DNA from: Hahellaceae bacterium
GTDB lineage: Bacteria > Pseudomonadota > Gammaproteobacteria > Pseudomonadales > Oleiphilaceae
Assembly (NCBI GenBank): GCA_016716085.1
Contig: JADJWY010000001.1
Location: 186,001-250,000 of the forward strand
Length of the DNA: 64,000 nt
Direction of reading: 5' to 3'
In this document: positions 42,654-52,494 of the stretch, in pieces
Position numbering within the stretch: the first letter of the stretch is position 1
Layout of the letters: every line of letters starts with the position of its first letter
The notes under the pieces: model-generated
What the model was told of the DNA's origin: nothing
The model's input: only the letters and a program-made list of their open reading frames with translations
Databases searched by the model: none
Program-made: the position numbers and the translations under genes

Positions 42654-45295
42654 TCACCCTCTCCTTCAGGCGAGTTTCCCGATTCTTCATTGCTCGCATC
42701 ATCGCTCAAGTCGGCGACGACGTCATCACTTTCTTCACCAACGATCTCAGTGTCAGTCTTGTCGAGCAAGGATTCTTCAATCCGTTCAACGCTGACCAGT
42801 TTTTCGTCATCGGCCAGACGAATCAGACGGACACCCTGGGTATTACGTCCAACCACCGAGACTTCATCTGCACGGGTACGCACCAGCGTACCTTGGTCAC
42901 TGATCAACATCAGGTCATCTGCATCCACAATCTGGACTGCACTCACCAGCTGACCATTGCGATCGGTGCACTGAATGGCGATGACGCCCTGGCTACCCCG
43001 GCCATATCTTGGATAGTCTGCAATCGGTGTACGTTTGCCATAGCCATTGGCGCTCGCGGTCAGAATAAAGGTGTTATCCTCAGGAATGATCAAGGACACG
43101 ACATGCTGACCTTCAGCCAGACGAATCCCCCGCACGCCCCGCGCGGTGCGGCTCAAGGGACGCACTTCCTCTTCAGCGAAGCGAACAGCTTTGCCGCCGG
43201 AACTGAACAGCATGACATCTTTAGAGCCGTCGGTAATGGCTGTACCGATCAGGGTGTCGCCTTCATCAAGATCCAGCGCAATGAGGCCGTTTGAACGCGG
43301 CCTGGAGAAGCTTTCCAGTGCCGTTTTCTTGACTGTGCCAAAGCGCGTGGCCATGAAAACATAGTGATCCGCCGTGTATTCGTTGACCGGTAACATCGAC
43401 GTCACGCGCTCGCCCTCAGCAAGCGGGATGATGTTAACAATGGGACGGCCCTTGGATATCCGGCTGGCCTGCGGAATTTCAAAGGTACGCAGCCAGAACA
43501 GTTTACCGAAGTTGGTGAAACACAAAATAGTATCGTGGGAGTTTGCAACGAGCAGTCGCTCGATGAAGTCTTCATCCCGCATCGCCGTAGCCGACTTGCC
43601 TCGTCCACCCCGACGCTGGGCCTGGTAATCCGCCAGGGGCTGGTTCTTGGCGTAACCCCGGTGAGACAGCGTCACCACCACGGTTTCTTCCGGAATCAGA
43701 TCCGCCACGGTCAGGTCACGCTTGGACACTTCGATTTCGGTCAGACGCTTGTCACCGAATTCCTCACGAACGGCAACCAGCTCTTCTTTAATCACTTCCA
43801 TGAGACGATCAGGGTCGCGCAGGATGTAGAGCAGTTCGGCAATCTGGTCGAGAATCTGCTGATACTCAGCAATGATCTTTTCACTCTCCAGTCCGGTCAG
43901 TTTCTGCAGCCGCATGTCCAGAATCGACTGAGCCTGAGCTTCCGAAAGGTAGTAATGCCCTTCCCGCAGACCAAACTGAGGGGCCAGGTCATCCGGTCGA
44001 CAGGCATCAGGGCCTGCCTTTTCCAGCATCTGCAGAACGGTGCCAGGCAGCCAGGCCTCGGACATCAAGCGTTCTTTGGCCTCCGCAGCGGTAGCTGAGG
44101 CTTTGATCAGGGCAATGACCGGATCAATGTTGGCCAGCGCAACGGCCTGACCTTCGAGGATGTGCCCACGTTCCCGCGCTTTTCTCAATTCATACAGGGT
44201 GCGACGCGTCACGACTTCACGTCGGTGCAGCACGAAACACTCCAGACACTGTTTCAGGTTCAGCGTTTTCGGTTCGCCATTCACCAGCGCAACAATGTTG
44301 ATACCGAAAACGGTTTCCAGCGGCGTCTGTGAATACAGGTTATTGACAACGACGTCGGTGTTTTCGCCCCGGCGCAACTCGATCACAACTCGAATCCCCT
44401 CTTTACTGGATTCATCGCGTAATTCGGTAATGCCTTCGACTTTCTTTTCTTTGACCAGCTCGGCAATTTTCTCGACCAGACGGGCCTTGTTCACCTGATA
44501 GGGAATTTCGGTGATGATGATGCTGTCTTTGCCGGTCTTGCTGTCGGTCTCTATGTCGTAGCGTGCACGGATGTAGATTCGTCCGCGACCTGTCCGGTAG
44601 GCATCGAGGATACCGGCACGCCCATTGATAATGCCCTGTGTCGGGAAATCCGGGCCGGGAATATGCTCCATCAACTCGTCAATGGTGATGTCGGCATTCT
44701 CGATCAGTGCCAGACAGCCGCTGATCACTTCACTGAGGTTGTGAGGCGGGATATTGGTCGCCATCCCGACGGCGATACCTGACGACCCGTTAACCAAAAG
44801 GTTTGGCACTTTCGTCGGTAACACGACCGGAATCTGTTCACTGCCGTCATAGTTGGGCGCGTAATCGACGGTTTCCTTGTCAAGGTCGGCCAGCAAATCA
44901 TGCGCGATCTTGGCCATGCGAATTTCGGTATAACGCATGGCTGCAGCGCTGTCGCCGTCGATCGAGCCAAAGTTACCCTGACCATCCACCAGCGGATAAC
45001 GCAGCGAAAACGGCTGCGCCATGCGGACGATAGTGTCGTATACGGCAGAATCCCCGTGCGGGTGATATTTACCGATAACGTCACCCACCACCCTGGCAGA
45101 CTTCTTGTATGGCTTGTTCCAGTCATTCCCTAGCTCGTGCATGGCGAACAGCACGCGCCGGTGAACCGGTTTGAGCCCATCCCGGGCATCCGGCAAGGCG
45201 CGCCCTACGATAACGCTCATCGCGTAGTCAAGGTAGGATTGCTTGAGTTCGTCTTCAATGTTAACAGGCAGAATTTCTTTGGCGAGTTCAGCCAT
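42650..45295 (-). CDS. gyrA: DNA gyrase subunit A
   Basis: GyrA breaks and rejoins DNA during negative supercoiling. The 881-residue protein has the catalytic Tyr122 (AAAMRYTEI) and numbering identical to E. coli through this region. The quinolone-resistance positions are wild type: Ser83 and Asp87 in GDSAVYDTIV. The GyrA-box QRRGGRGKSA near 560 is present, with a six-bladed beta-pinwheel and an acidic C-terminal tail (EESDD, EGE). It heads the serC-pheA-hisC-tyrA/aroA-cmk block. A 233-base region upstream contains no gene that I can see. Confidence 0.97.
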   Translation of the reverse strand: MAELAKEILPVNIEDELKQSYLDYAMSVIVGRALPDARDGLKPVHRRVLFAMHELGNDWNKPYKKSARVVGDVIGKYHPHGDSAVYDTIVRMAQPFSLRYPLVDGQGNFGSIDGDSAAAMRYTEIRMAKIAHDLLADLDKETVDYAPNYDGSEQIPVVLPTKVPNLLVNGSSGIAVGMATNIPPHNLSEVISGCLALIENADITIDELMEHIPGPDFPTQGIINGRAGILDAYRTGRGRIYIRARYDIETDSKTGKDSIIITEIPYQVNKARLVEKIAELVKEKKVEGITELRDESSKEGIRVVIELRRGENTDVVVNNLYSQTPLETVFGINIVALVNGEPKTLNLKQCLECFVLHRREVVTRRTLYELRKARERGHILEGQAVALANIDPVIALIKASATAAEAKERLMSEAWLPGTVLQMLEKAGPDACRPDDLAPQFGLREGHYYLSEAQAQSILDMRLQKLTGLESEKIIAEYQQILDQIAELLYILRDPDRLMEVIKEELVAVREEFGDKRLTEIEVSKRDLTVADLIPEETVVVTLSHRGYAKNQPLADYQAQRRGGRGKSATAMRDEDFIERLLVANSHDTILCFTNFGKLFWLRTFEIPQASRISKGRPIVNIIPLAEGERVTSMLPVNEYTADHYVFMATRFGTVKKTALESFSRPRSNGLIALDLDEGDTLIGTAITDGSKDVMLFSSGGKAVRFAEEEVRPLSRTARGVRGIRLAEGQHVVSLIIPEDNTFILTASANGYGKRTPIADYPRYGRGSQGVIAIQCTDRNGQLVSAVQIVDADDLMLISDQGTLVRTRADEVSVVGRNTQGVRLIRLADDEKLVSVERIEESLLDKTDTEIVGEESDDVVADLSDDASNEESGNSPEGEGE

Positions 45296-45528
45296 GGATA
45301 GCGAGTTTCCTTAAGGACTATGTCGGCAGTTAACCAGCGCTGCGTCTGTTTGGATACCGATGGCACCTCCCCCCCTGGATCGTTGAAAACCGGGTAGCGG
45401 CCTCAAACAACCGGAGACGTGTCAGACGAAGCGATAAACGACAGATAATAACACAAAGGATACGACCAACGAAGCCATATCCCTCCTCTAACTGCCGGAC
45501 AATCAGGCCGCCCGGCGGGGCATTGGCA

Positions 45529-45981
45529 TCAGGATCGATAGTGGACCGATTGCTCCTTGTTCTGATGCAATTCTTCGGCGGACGAAAACTTTTTCAGGGC
45601 CCGAAGCACGTCCTTGCGACTGATCTGCCCCACTAAGCGCCCATTTTCGATCACCGGAAATCGGCGGCGACGCTCCTTGATGAACCGCTCGCTGACGGCG
45701 AGGATATCTTCTCCTGCCTCAACTACATCAACGGAAGTGGTCATGTATTCAGACACCTGACCGCCCAATGACTCATAGTCATAATAGCTACCACTCAAGA
45801 GACTTTTGAGACAATCAACCTCCGACAGCAACCCGACGAGCTGCCCGGAATGATCAACGACCGGAGCACCGGAGATGTTGTGCTTCAACAGGACATCGAT
45901 AGCCCGAAACAAATCGGACTCTGGCTTGAATGTAATCAGGTTTGTGGACATATAGTCCCGTACTTTAACTGATCGCAGCAT
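45529..45981 (-). CDS. CBS-domain pair protein
   Basis: A 150-residue protein made of two CBS domains (about 1-60 and 70-130), with VKVRDYMSTNLITFKPESD in the first and VVEAGEDILAVSERFIKERRRRFPVIENGRLVGQISRKD in the second, quoted only as landmarks. Such stand-alone pairs bind adenosine nucleotides and regulate partners. The frame is open to 45996, but the ATG at 45981 has GGGAGG 5 bases upstream. It is the last gene after fumA-phhB-purU, 54 bases after purU. Confidence 0.85.
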   Translation of the reverse strand: MLRSVKVRDYMSTNLITFKPESDLFRAIDVLLKHNISGAPVVDHSGQLVGLLSEVDCLKSLLSGSYYDYESLGGQVSEYMTTSVDVVEAGEDILAVSERFIKERRRRFPVIENGRLVGQISRKDVLRALKKFSSAEELHQNKEQSVHYRS

Positions 45982-46035
45982 GGCTGCCTCCCTCATGACT
46001 ATTCTTGTTATCGGCGAGGTCTAGTGTATAACGCC

Positions 46036-46890
46036 TCAGGCAAACACGACAGTTTTGTTTTCCTGCACGATCACCCTGTCCTCCAGATGATACCGCAGAC
46101 CGCGGGCCAGCACGGACTTCTCCACATCACGCCCCAGGCGAACGAGCTCCTCGATATCATCACTGTGACTCACCCGGATCACATCCTGCTCAATGATAGG
46201 ACCTTCATCCAGGTCCTGCGTGACATAGTGGCAGGTTGCCCCAATGAGTTTAACGCCGCGGGCAAAAGCCTGATGATAAGGCCGCGCACCCGCAAAAGAC
46301 GGTAAAAAGCTGTGGTGAATATTGATGATGCGGCCTGCATAGCGCTCACACAAGCTCGCTGGAATGATCTGCATGTATCGCGCCAGCACCACGACATCCG
46401 CAGCATACTCATCGACCAGCTGCTCAACCCTGGCAAAGGCCTCGGGCTTATTCTCTGCAGTTACCGGGACATGATGATAGGGAATATCATGCCAGTCGAC
46501 CATGCGCCTGAGGTCACCATGATTGGAGATCACCGCAACGATTTCCCCTTCCAGTTCACTTGCATGGGACCTATACAACAGATCTGCCAGACAATGCGAT
46601 TCTTTGCTCGCCATCAGCACAATGCGCTTTTTGACGTTTGAATCGGAAATATGCCAGCGCATGTTAAACTCGCGGGCAATGGGCTCAAAAGCGATGTGAA
46701 AGGATTTCAGATCGAAGGGCAGCGACTCAGCCTTAATTTCGTTGCGCATGAAAAACCAGCCTAATGACGAGTCCGCGTGATGGCTGGCTTCGAGAATCCA
46801 CCCGTTATAGGTCGCCAGAAACGTCGTCACTTTGGCCACAATGCCAACCCGATCCGGACACGCAATGACCAGACGATAAGTATGTTCCAT
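46036..46890 (-). CDS. purU: formyltetrahydrofolate deformylase
   Basis: PurU hydrolyses 10-formyl-THF to formate and THF, balancing the one-carbon pool. The 284-residue protein has an N-terminal ACT domain (about 6-85, VIACPDRVGIVAKVTTFLA), which senses methionine and glycine in E. coli. A C-terminal formyltransferase-like domain has INIHHSFLPSFAGARPYHQA near 198, with the catalytic His pair, and the Asp in HYVTQDLDEGPII near 235. It follows phhB by 35 bases in the same direction. Confidence 0.95.
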   Translation of the reverse strand: MEHTYRLVIACPDRVGIVAKVTTFLATYNGWILEASHHADSSLGWFFMRNEIKAESLPFDLKSFHIAFEPIAREFNMRWHISDSNVKKRIVLMASKESHCLADLLYRSHASELEGEIVAVISNHGDLRRMVDWHDIPYHHVPVTAENKPEAFARVEQLVDEYAADVVVLARYMQIIPASLCERYAGRIINIHHSFLPSFAGARPYHQAFARGVKLIGATCHYVTQDLDEGPIIEQDVIRVSHSDDIEELVRLGRDVEKSVLARGLRYHLEDRVIVQENKTVVFA

Positions 46891-46925
46891 TTAAACTCTC
46901 TCTAAACCCACTCAGTCAAGCCGAC

Positions 46926-47258
46926 TCAGGACACCAACGCATCACATTCACGGGCCAGCACAAAGTCAAGTTCATGCAACCCCTTGAGCTTGTGACTCCA
47001 CCAACTCACCGTCACCGCACCCCACTCTGTGATCAGCTCGGGATGATGGCCTTTTGACTCTGCCAGTGCGCCCACACGATTGGTAAAGGCCAGTGCTGAC
47101 GCGAAGTCCGCAAAGGTATAACGACGACAAATGACAGGCATCCCACCACGAGGGGCCAGCTCCCAGCCCGGTGATCGCGCCAGTTCACTCTGAATCTCCT
47201 CGTTGGTCAGTGCCTGCGCGTCAATGCGGCATGCATCACACCCGTTATTCGTCGTCAT
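46926..47258 (-). CDS. phhB: pterin-4a-carbinolamine dehydratase
   Basis: The enzyme recycles the pterin cofactor after phenylalanine hydroxylation. In bacteria without PhhA its role is unclear. The 110-residue protein has the family motif GHHPELITEWGAVTVSWWSH near 73, with the catalytic His pair; a W-x-H variant (WWSH instead of WTH) ends it. The frame is open to 47342, inside fumA, but the ATG at 47258 has GGGGTGAG just upstream. It begins 4 bases after the fumA stop. No phhA is in the window. Confidence 0.9.
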   Translation of the reverse strand: MTTNNGCDACRIDAQALTNEEIQSELARSPGWELAPRGGMPVICRRYTFADFASALAFTNRVGALAESKGHHPELITEWGAVTVSWWSHKLKGLHELDFVLARECDALVS

Positions 47259-47262
47259 TGGC

Positions 47263-48786
47263 TCACCCCATAATATTAATGGCTTGCTCTTCGATACGTT
47301 TTTTCCACTCTTCCGGGCCACTGATGTGGACTGACTGACCACTGCTATCGACCGCTACTGTCACGGGCATATCCTGCACATCAAACTCGTAGATCGCCTC
47401 CATTCCCAATTCGGGGAAGGCCAGCACCTTGGAGGATTTGATTGCTTTGGACACCAAATAGGCTGCACCGCCGACGGCCATCAGGTAAACGGCCTTGTAA
47501 TCCCGGATCGCGTCAATGGCGACCGGACCGCGCTCGGATTTACCGATCATGCCCAGCAGACCGGTTTTTTCCAGCATTGTGCGGGTGAATTTATCCATAC
47601 GGGTTGCAGTCGTGGGGCCGGCAGGTCCAACCACTTCGTCACGTACCGGATCAACCGGGCCCACGTAATAAATGAAGCGACCGTGCAGATCGACGGGCAG
47701 GGATTCGCCACGCGCCAGGATATCCACCATTTTCTTGTGGGCCGCATCGCGCCCGGTCAGCATTTTGCCGGAAAGCAGTATCGTGTCACCCTGCTTCCAG
47801 GTCTGAACCTCTTCTGGGGTGACCGTATCAAGATTGACACGGCGAACATTGGGGCCGGCCTCACGGGTGATCACGGGCCAATCATCCAGATTGGGCGGGG
47901 TCTGCAGCGACGGGCCGGATCCATCCAGGGTAAAATGAGCGTGGCGGGTTGCAGCACAGTTCGGAATGATTGCCACCGGCTTGTTGGCAGCATGTGTGGG
48001 GTAATCCAGCACCTTGACGTCCAGAACGGTCGTCAGACCACCCAGGCCCTGAGCACCGATACCGAGCTTGTTGACCTTTTCGAACAGCTCCAGACGCAAT
48101 TCTTCTGCCCGGTTACTGGCACCGCGCTCACGCAGGTCCTGAATATCAATCGGGTCCAGCAGCGATTCTTTCGCCAACTGCATGGCTTTTTCAGCGGTAC
48201 CGCCGATACCAATGCCCAGCATACCGGGAGGGCACCAGCCCGCGCCCATTTTGGGCACCTGCTCCAGCACCCAATCCACGACGGAATCCGAAGGATTGAG
48301 CATGGCAAACTTGGTTTTGGCCTCTGAACCGCCGCCCTTGGCCGCCACATGCACGGAAACTTTATTGCCCGGCACGAGTTTCATATGAATCACGGCCGGG
48401 GTATTGTCCTTGGTATTCTTCCGCGCACCGTCCGGATCGGCAAGGATCGACGCACGCAGGACGTTGTCTGGGTGCATATACGCACGACGCACGCCTTCAT
48501 TGATCATATCTTCCAGGCTCAGGGTACCTTCGAAGCGAACATCCATCCCCACATCGATGAAGACCGTCACAATCCCGGTATCCTGACAAATCGGGCGATG
48601 TCCCTCTGCACACATGCGACTGTTGATCAGAATCTGCGCCAAAGCGTCTTTGGCCGCAGGCGCCTGTTCGCGCTCATAGGCCGCATGAACTGCCTTGATA
48701 AAATCAACCGGATGATAATAGGAGATGAATTGCAGAGCATCAAAAATGCTCTCGATCAAATCGTCTTGGCGGATAATCGTCGTCAT
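47263..48786 (-). CDS. fumA: class I fumarate hydratase
   Basis: An iron-sulfur fumarase that interconverts fumarate and malate. The 507-residue protein is the single-chain class I form, with alpha and beta parts fused. The three cluster cysteines are likely Cys in RPICQDTGI near 70, Cys in IPNCAATRH near 285 and a later one not fixed by eye. VGPAGPTTATRMDKF near 370 and AVGGAAYLVSKAIK near 420 are typical. The frame is open to 48882, but the ATG at 48786 follows a GAGAGTAAG and an extended -10 promoter. Oxygen sensitivity is expected for this class. Confidence 0.94.
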   Translation of the reverse strand: MTTIIRQDDLIESIFDALQFISYYHPVDFIKAVHAAYEREQAPAAKDALAQILINSRMCAEGHRPICQDTGIVTVFIDVGMDVRFEGTLSLEDMINEGVRRAYMHPDNVLRASILADPDGARKNTKDNTPAVIHMKLVPGNKVSVHVAAKGGGSEAKTKFAMLNPSDSVVDWVLEQVPKMGAGWCPPGMLGIGIGGTAEKAMQLAKESLLDPIDIQDLRERGASNRAEELRLELFEKVNKLGIGAQGLGGLTTVLDVKVLDYPTHAANKPVAIIPNCAATRHAHFTLDGSGPSLQTPPNLDDWPVITREAGPNVRRVNLDTVTPEEVQTWKQGDTILLSGKMLTGRDAAHKKMVDILARGESLPVDLHGRFIYYVGPVDPVRDEVVGPAGPTTATRMDKFTRTMLEKTGLLGMIGKSERGPVAIDAIRDYKAVYLMAVGGAAYLVSKAIKSSKVLAFPELGMEAIYEFDVQDMPVTVAVDSSGQSVHISGPEEWKKRIEEQAINIMG

Positions 48787-48849
48787 TCGCTTACTCTCGA
48801 AAATTGAGCCAGATGGGCGCCCCTGGAACAGTCGGGCGCGAAAGAAGGC

Positions 48850-48858
48850 AGTATACCA
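48850..48858 (-). promoter_or_regulatory. extended -10 promoter element of fumA
   Basis: TGGTATACT on the minus strand, the same extended -10 sequence as at pyrD. Transcription would begin near 48843, about 57 bases before the fumA ATG. Confidence 0.5.
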
Positions 48859-48939
48859 GATTTGACATTTGTTTACCCCCAATCCAGCGACCAGACGCTA
48901 CACTCCTACCCTCCTGTAAAACACTCACCCGGAGGATCA

Positions 48940-49362
48940 ATGGCTGTTCGTTTTCCCCCTTTGCTTCTGGCTACGCTGTTTGGTACGACCTTAACTGTGC
49001 AGGCCGTGACAGCACCCACTCAAAGTATGGACAAATTGATTGTAAAAGCCGACGGAAAAACACAGTGGAGTGGTCAATTTACGCATAACACCCAAACACT
49101 GGTCTTTTCTTTGGAAAAAGATGAGAAGCGTAATATCCATTTTGCATTTGAAACACCCAGCGGTCATTACACCGGCACGGTGCAATTCCCCAGCCGGACG
49201 CTCGACCTGGATGGTCAAACGCTTTCACGACAGGACAAAGCGCTGTTCCACTCTTTCTCGCAGGAATTACGCGAATCCTTGGTGCATCAGGCGCAAACGC
49301 CGTTCGCCCTGCTGAACTTTAACGGTGCGCTCAGCACCTGGAGCCGCGCGCTATCGAGCTGA
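48940..49362 (+). CDS. small secreted protein, unknown function
   Basis: The 140-residue product has a signal peptide (MAVRFPPLLLATLFGTTLTVQAV, quoted in part; cleavage likely near residue 22). The mature part has no cysteines and alternates short strands, LIVKADGKTQWSGQF and TLVFSLEKDEKRNIHFAFE being examples. I recognise no family. The ATG at 48940 follows GGAGG by 4 bases; upstream in-frame starts lack one. It lies 127 bases before the secreted lipase-like gene on the same strand and may be expressed with it, but no function is suggested by this alone. Confidence 0.6.
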   Translation: MAVRFPPLLLATLFGTTLTVQAVTAPTQSMDKLIVKADGKTQWSGQFTHNTQTLVFSLEKDEKRNIHFAFETPSGHYTGTVQFPSRTLDLDGQTLSRQDKALFHSFSQELRESLVHQAQTPFALLNFNGALSTWSRALSS

Positions 49363-49489
49363 AAACACCCTTTTTTTCCCCACTTTGACATGGGGTGCCC
49401 CTCGTGCGCGCCCTAAAATTTCCGGGTGCGGAGGTGTCAGGCTGTCCCTTCCACACCCTCAAACATAAGAATAAAACAAGGAAATCGTA

Positions 49490-50992
49490 ATGTTCACGAA
49501 TCAACCTTTCGTGCGACACAGTCTGTTTGTCGTGTCACTCACTTCGTTTCATCTCCCGGCCTATGCCAGCCCTCTGACCAATGGGACTCCCCTCACCAAC
49601 CTGTCGGGTTCTACCGCGTCGGGCTATACCCTGGAAGTACCCAGCGGAGCGTCCAACCTGGTGTTTACCACCTCTGGCGGAACCGGCGATGCGGACCTTT
49701 ATGTCAAGTACGGCTCAGCGCCCACGACCTCCAGCTACCAGTGCCGCTCCTGGAACAGTGACAATAAGCGACTGGACATGCCGGATACGGTCGATAACAA
49801 CCAGAACATCGTCTCGGGCACCGTTCAACTGGTCTCCCCCCGACGCGCGGTGTTCAAACCCGACGTTACCTACTACGTCAATGCCGGCGGCACCTTCGAC
49901 TGGAACAACCCCAACTGGAATGGCCTGAAACCAAACTACCGCGATGAAATACGTGCCCGGACGTCCGGTTCCGCTGGAGTTTTACAACCCGGATAAACCC
50001 ACTCACATCTATGGTCATGGCTGGACCAAAACCTCTGTGCATGTGCAGCAGGGTGGCTTGCGCGACTATCGTCGTGAACCACTGACGGTTAAACCCGGCA
50101 GCATGTATCCCGCTCAGGAAACCGTGGATTTGGTTCAGGTCTGGAAGGCCCCCAGCAAGAACTACGAACGCAAGTCCTGGAACTACGGTATTGTGTACTG
50201 GAACCAATTTGCCGATGACGACTATGCCAATCTTTCCAAACCCCAGATGGCCGAGGCCAAAATCTGGAGCACCGATGGCAAGAACGACATGAGCTATGCC
50301 ATTCGTCGTTGGACGGGTTCTGGCTGGGTGCAGGATCATGTGCGCACGCACTCTCCCATGAAACCTGCCAGTGTGATCCTGGCTGATGCCTTTATTTCGG
50401 CAACTGCCAATTCACGCAACGGCGAGCTGCGCTTCTCGGGCAACTCATTGGGCAACCAGGTGATTACCGGCATGGCATGCGTGCTGAAGAAGGAATATGC
50501 CGAAGGGCGGATTGGTCCCAATCAGTTTCCGAAACGGCTGGACCTGCTCGACCCTTACTGGCGTGACGGTGCACTGCAGGACCGTTGGACAACCAACCAC
50601 CCGGCCTATGTCGATCTGGGCAGCCCGACGGATCCGGCAAGACAGATGTGCTTCAAGGTCGTCGCCAACCTGATTCAGTTTGCCGACAATGATCCCAACG
50701 TGTCATTTGCACTGGAGTACTACGACACCTCACGTACGACGGATGGCAGCACCTTCGGACAGTCGTATGGTGATCGTAATCAGCCAGAACGGGATGTTGC
50801 GGCTATCGCCTATACGCCTTCCCGCCCCCCGCGAACGGTATATCAGCCAGTTCATCAGACGCCGAAATTCGCGCCAACATGAACTACTACAAGTCGACCA
50901 AAATCCGTTATTCGATCAGTGCCGGCGGTAACACACCCAGCCCGGTGGATGACAACTACAAGCTAATCTCCAGCAGCAGCTGGCAGCAGTAG
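49490..50992 (+). CDS. secreted PPC-domain lipase-like protein, with two frameshifts
   Basis: The reconstructed 500-residue protein begins with a signal peptide (to about residue 22). A PPC (pre-peptidase C-terminal) domain follows at about 25-115, with SGASNLVFTTSGGTGDADLY and YGSAPTT, quoted in part. The remaining part looks like an alpha/beta-hydrolase lipase: HIYGHGW near 175 (oxyanion hole), NYGIVYWNQFADDD near 240, and a nucleophile elbow GNSLGNQ near 320 followed by RLDLLDPYW near 350. Two breaks need repair: one extra C in a CCC run near 49968 and one missing C in the C6 run near 50827. The end is then YKLISSSSWQQ. Upstream lies a small secreted protein, downstream a strong terminator. 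Confidence 0.72.
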
Positions 50993-51009
50993 TTCGTTTA
51001 ATCTGGGTA

Positions 51010-51040
51010 GAAGGTCTCCGTCGGGAGACCTTCATTCTTT
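51010..51040 (+). terminator. strong intrinsic terminator of the lipase gene
   Basis: GAAGGTCTCC (51010-51019) and GGAGACCTTC (51024-51033) form a perfect 10-bp stem with a 4-base loop, followed by ATTCTTT. Confidence 0.85.
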
Positions 51041-51137
51041 AGCCACGCACTCATACGCTTTGTCGCCGTTATGACTGTTCAAAGTTCGTTGTGACTATTA
51101 GGCTTGTCATCTTCAGAAGCCCAGGTCAGAGACAATC

Positions 51138-51896
51138 GTGCAGCCGACACCGCCACCTCCTTTAATTCTCTTTCAGCAGGACGCACTTGTCGTCGTGAAT
51201 AAACCCGCTGGCTTACTGGTTCATCGCAGTGAAATTGACCGCCATGAAACCGACTTCTTATTGCAGCGGGTCCGGGATGTGCTGGGTGAACCAGTCTATG
51301 CGATCAATCGCCTGGATAAGCCCACTTCTGGTATCGTCCTGATGACAACAGATCGCACACAGGTTGCAGGTTTGTCCGAGGCATTAAAACGTCCTGAGAG
51401 TCGCAAAACCTATCTCGCGGTCGTACGTGGCGTGATACCCGAGTCCGGCTTGATTGATAAACCCTTGAAGCGCATACAAGACGACCATGATCCGCGTCCG
51501 ATAAAAGACCCCGATTTATTACAAGACTCGCGGACAGAATTCACCCGCCTGGCCCAGTGTGAGTTGCAAATCCCGATTGATCGCTATGCAACGACACGCT
51601 ATTCGCTGGTAAAGCTGAGGTTATTGACCGGACGTCGCCACCAATTGCGTCGGCATATGAAAAGTCTGTCCCACCCCATCATTGGCGATACCTCCTATGG
51701 CAAAAGCCTTCACAACCGACTGTTTGCCGAACAGTTTCAGTCTCACCGACTGCTTTTGCATGCCTGGAAACTGGAATTTACGCATCCTGAAAATGGCCAG
51801 ATGCTCTCGTTTACGGCGCCGCTGTGCGAGCAATTCAACCGGGTGCTGGATGCACTGAATTGGACGGCGGTACTGGAGAATAGCGCCAGATCCTGA
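51138..51896 (+). CDS. truC: tRNA pseudouridine synthase of the RluA family, probably TruC
   Basis: TruC makes pseudouridine 65 in certain tRNAs. The 252-residue protein has VVVNKPAGLLVHRS near 15, the catalytic RLD in AINRLDKPTSGIVL near 55 (Asp nucleophile) and LLTGRRHQLRRHMKSL near 165. The usual His before RLD is replaced by Asn (NRLD), which does not remove the catalytic Asp. No S4 domain is present, as in TruC. The start is a GTG at 51138; no strong Shine-Dalgarno sequence is visible. It stands in the same direction as the DUF2058 gene 42 bases on. Confidence 0.87.
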   Translation: MQPTPPPPLILFQQDALVVVNKPAGLLVHRSEIDRHETDFLLQRVRDVLGEPVYAINRLDKPTSGIVLMTTDRTQVAGLSEALKRPESRKTYLAVVRGVIPESGLIDKPLKRIQDDHDPRPIKDPDLLQDSRTEFTRLAQCELQIPIDRYATTRYSLVKLRLLTGRRHQLRRHMKSLSHPIIGDTSYGKSLHNRLFAEQFQSHRLLLHAWKLEFTHPENGQMLSFTAPLCEQFNRVLDALNWTAVLENSARS

Positions 51897-51938
51897 GAAA
51901 ATGGACGATTGACCCACGCTACTGGAGAGGAATCCGAC

Positions 51939-52481
51939 ATGGCAGGTTCGCTGCAAGACCAGCTGTTGAAAGCCGGCATCATCAACGACAAAAAAGCCAA
52001 ACAGATCAAGCAGGAAAAGCGCAAAGAGGCCAAGCAGCAACCCAAAGGACAAGTCGCTGTCAACGAGACGGCCGAGCGGGTTCATCAGGCACGTGCCGAG
52101 AAAGCTGAAAAAGATCGTCTGGCAAACCAGGCCATTCAGCAGGAAGCGGCCCACAAGGCACTGCGGGCGCAGGTCAAACAGATTATCGAAACCCATCGCA
52201 TACGCGACCGTCAGGGTGATGTGGCCTACCAATTCGTAGACGCCACCAAAATCAAGAAAATCAACGTCTCACAAAAAATATTTGATCAGTTGACGAGGGG
52301 TCAGGTAGGCATTGCCCGACTGGGAGAGGGTTACGAAATCATCCCGCGGGTGATCGCAGAAAAACTGCAGCAAAGAGACGCCGAAGCGGTCATCAAAATG
52401 CCGGAAAAAGCGCAAACCACGGCGATTCAGGACGACGACCCCTATGCAGACTACCCCATTCCAGACGACCTGATGTGGTAG
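51939..52481 (+). CDS. DUF2058 (YaiL-like) protein
   Basis: A 180-residue charged protein of the DUF2058 family. It starts MAGSLQDQLLKAGIINDKKAKQI and has a long Lys/Glu/Gln-rich coiled region (about 20-90), with KKINVSQKIFDQLTRGQVGIARLGEGYEIIPR, quoted in part, as the conserved C-terminal core. E. coli YaiL is a member and its role is unclear. I chose the ATG at 51939 (GAGAGGA upstream); the frame is open to 51909. It ends 13 bases before the convergent membrane-protein gene. Confidence 0.82.
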   Translation: MAGSLQDQLLKAGIINDKKAKQIKQEKRKEAKQQPKGQVAVNETAERVHQARAEKAEKDRLANQAIQQEAAHKALRAQVKQIIETHRIRDRQGDVAYQFVDATKIKKINVSQKIFDQLTRGQVGIARLGEGYEIIPRVIAEKLQQRDAEAVIKMPEKAQTTAIQDDDPYADYPIPDDLMW

Positions 52482-52494
52482 CGCCAAGGCCCGA

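Noticed and set aside
42107..43294. 395-codon open frame opposite serC and gyrA
   Set aside because: Antisense to two strongly conserved genes, with unnatural composition and no recognisable motif.
49384..49415. TTGACA followed by TAAAAT as a promoter for the lipase gene
   Set aside because: The spacer is about 23 bases, too long for a normal sigma70 promoter.
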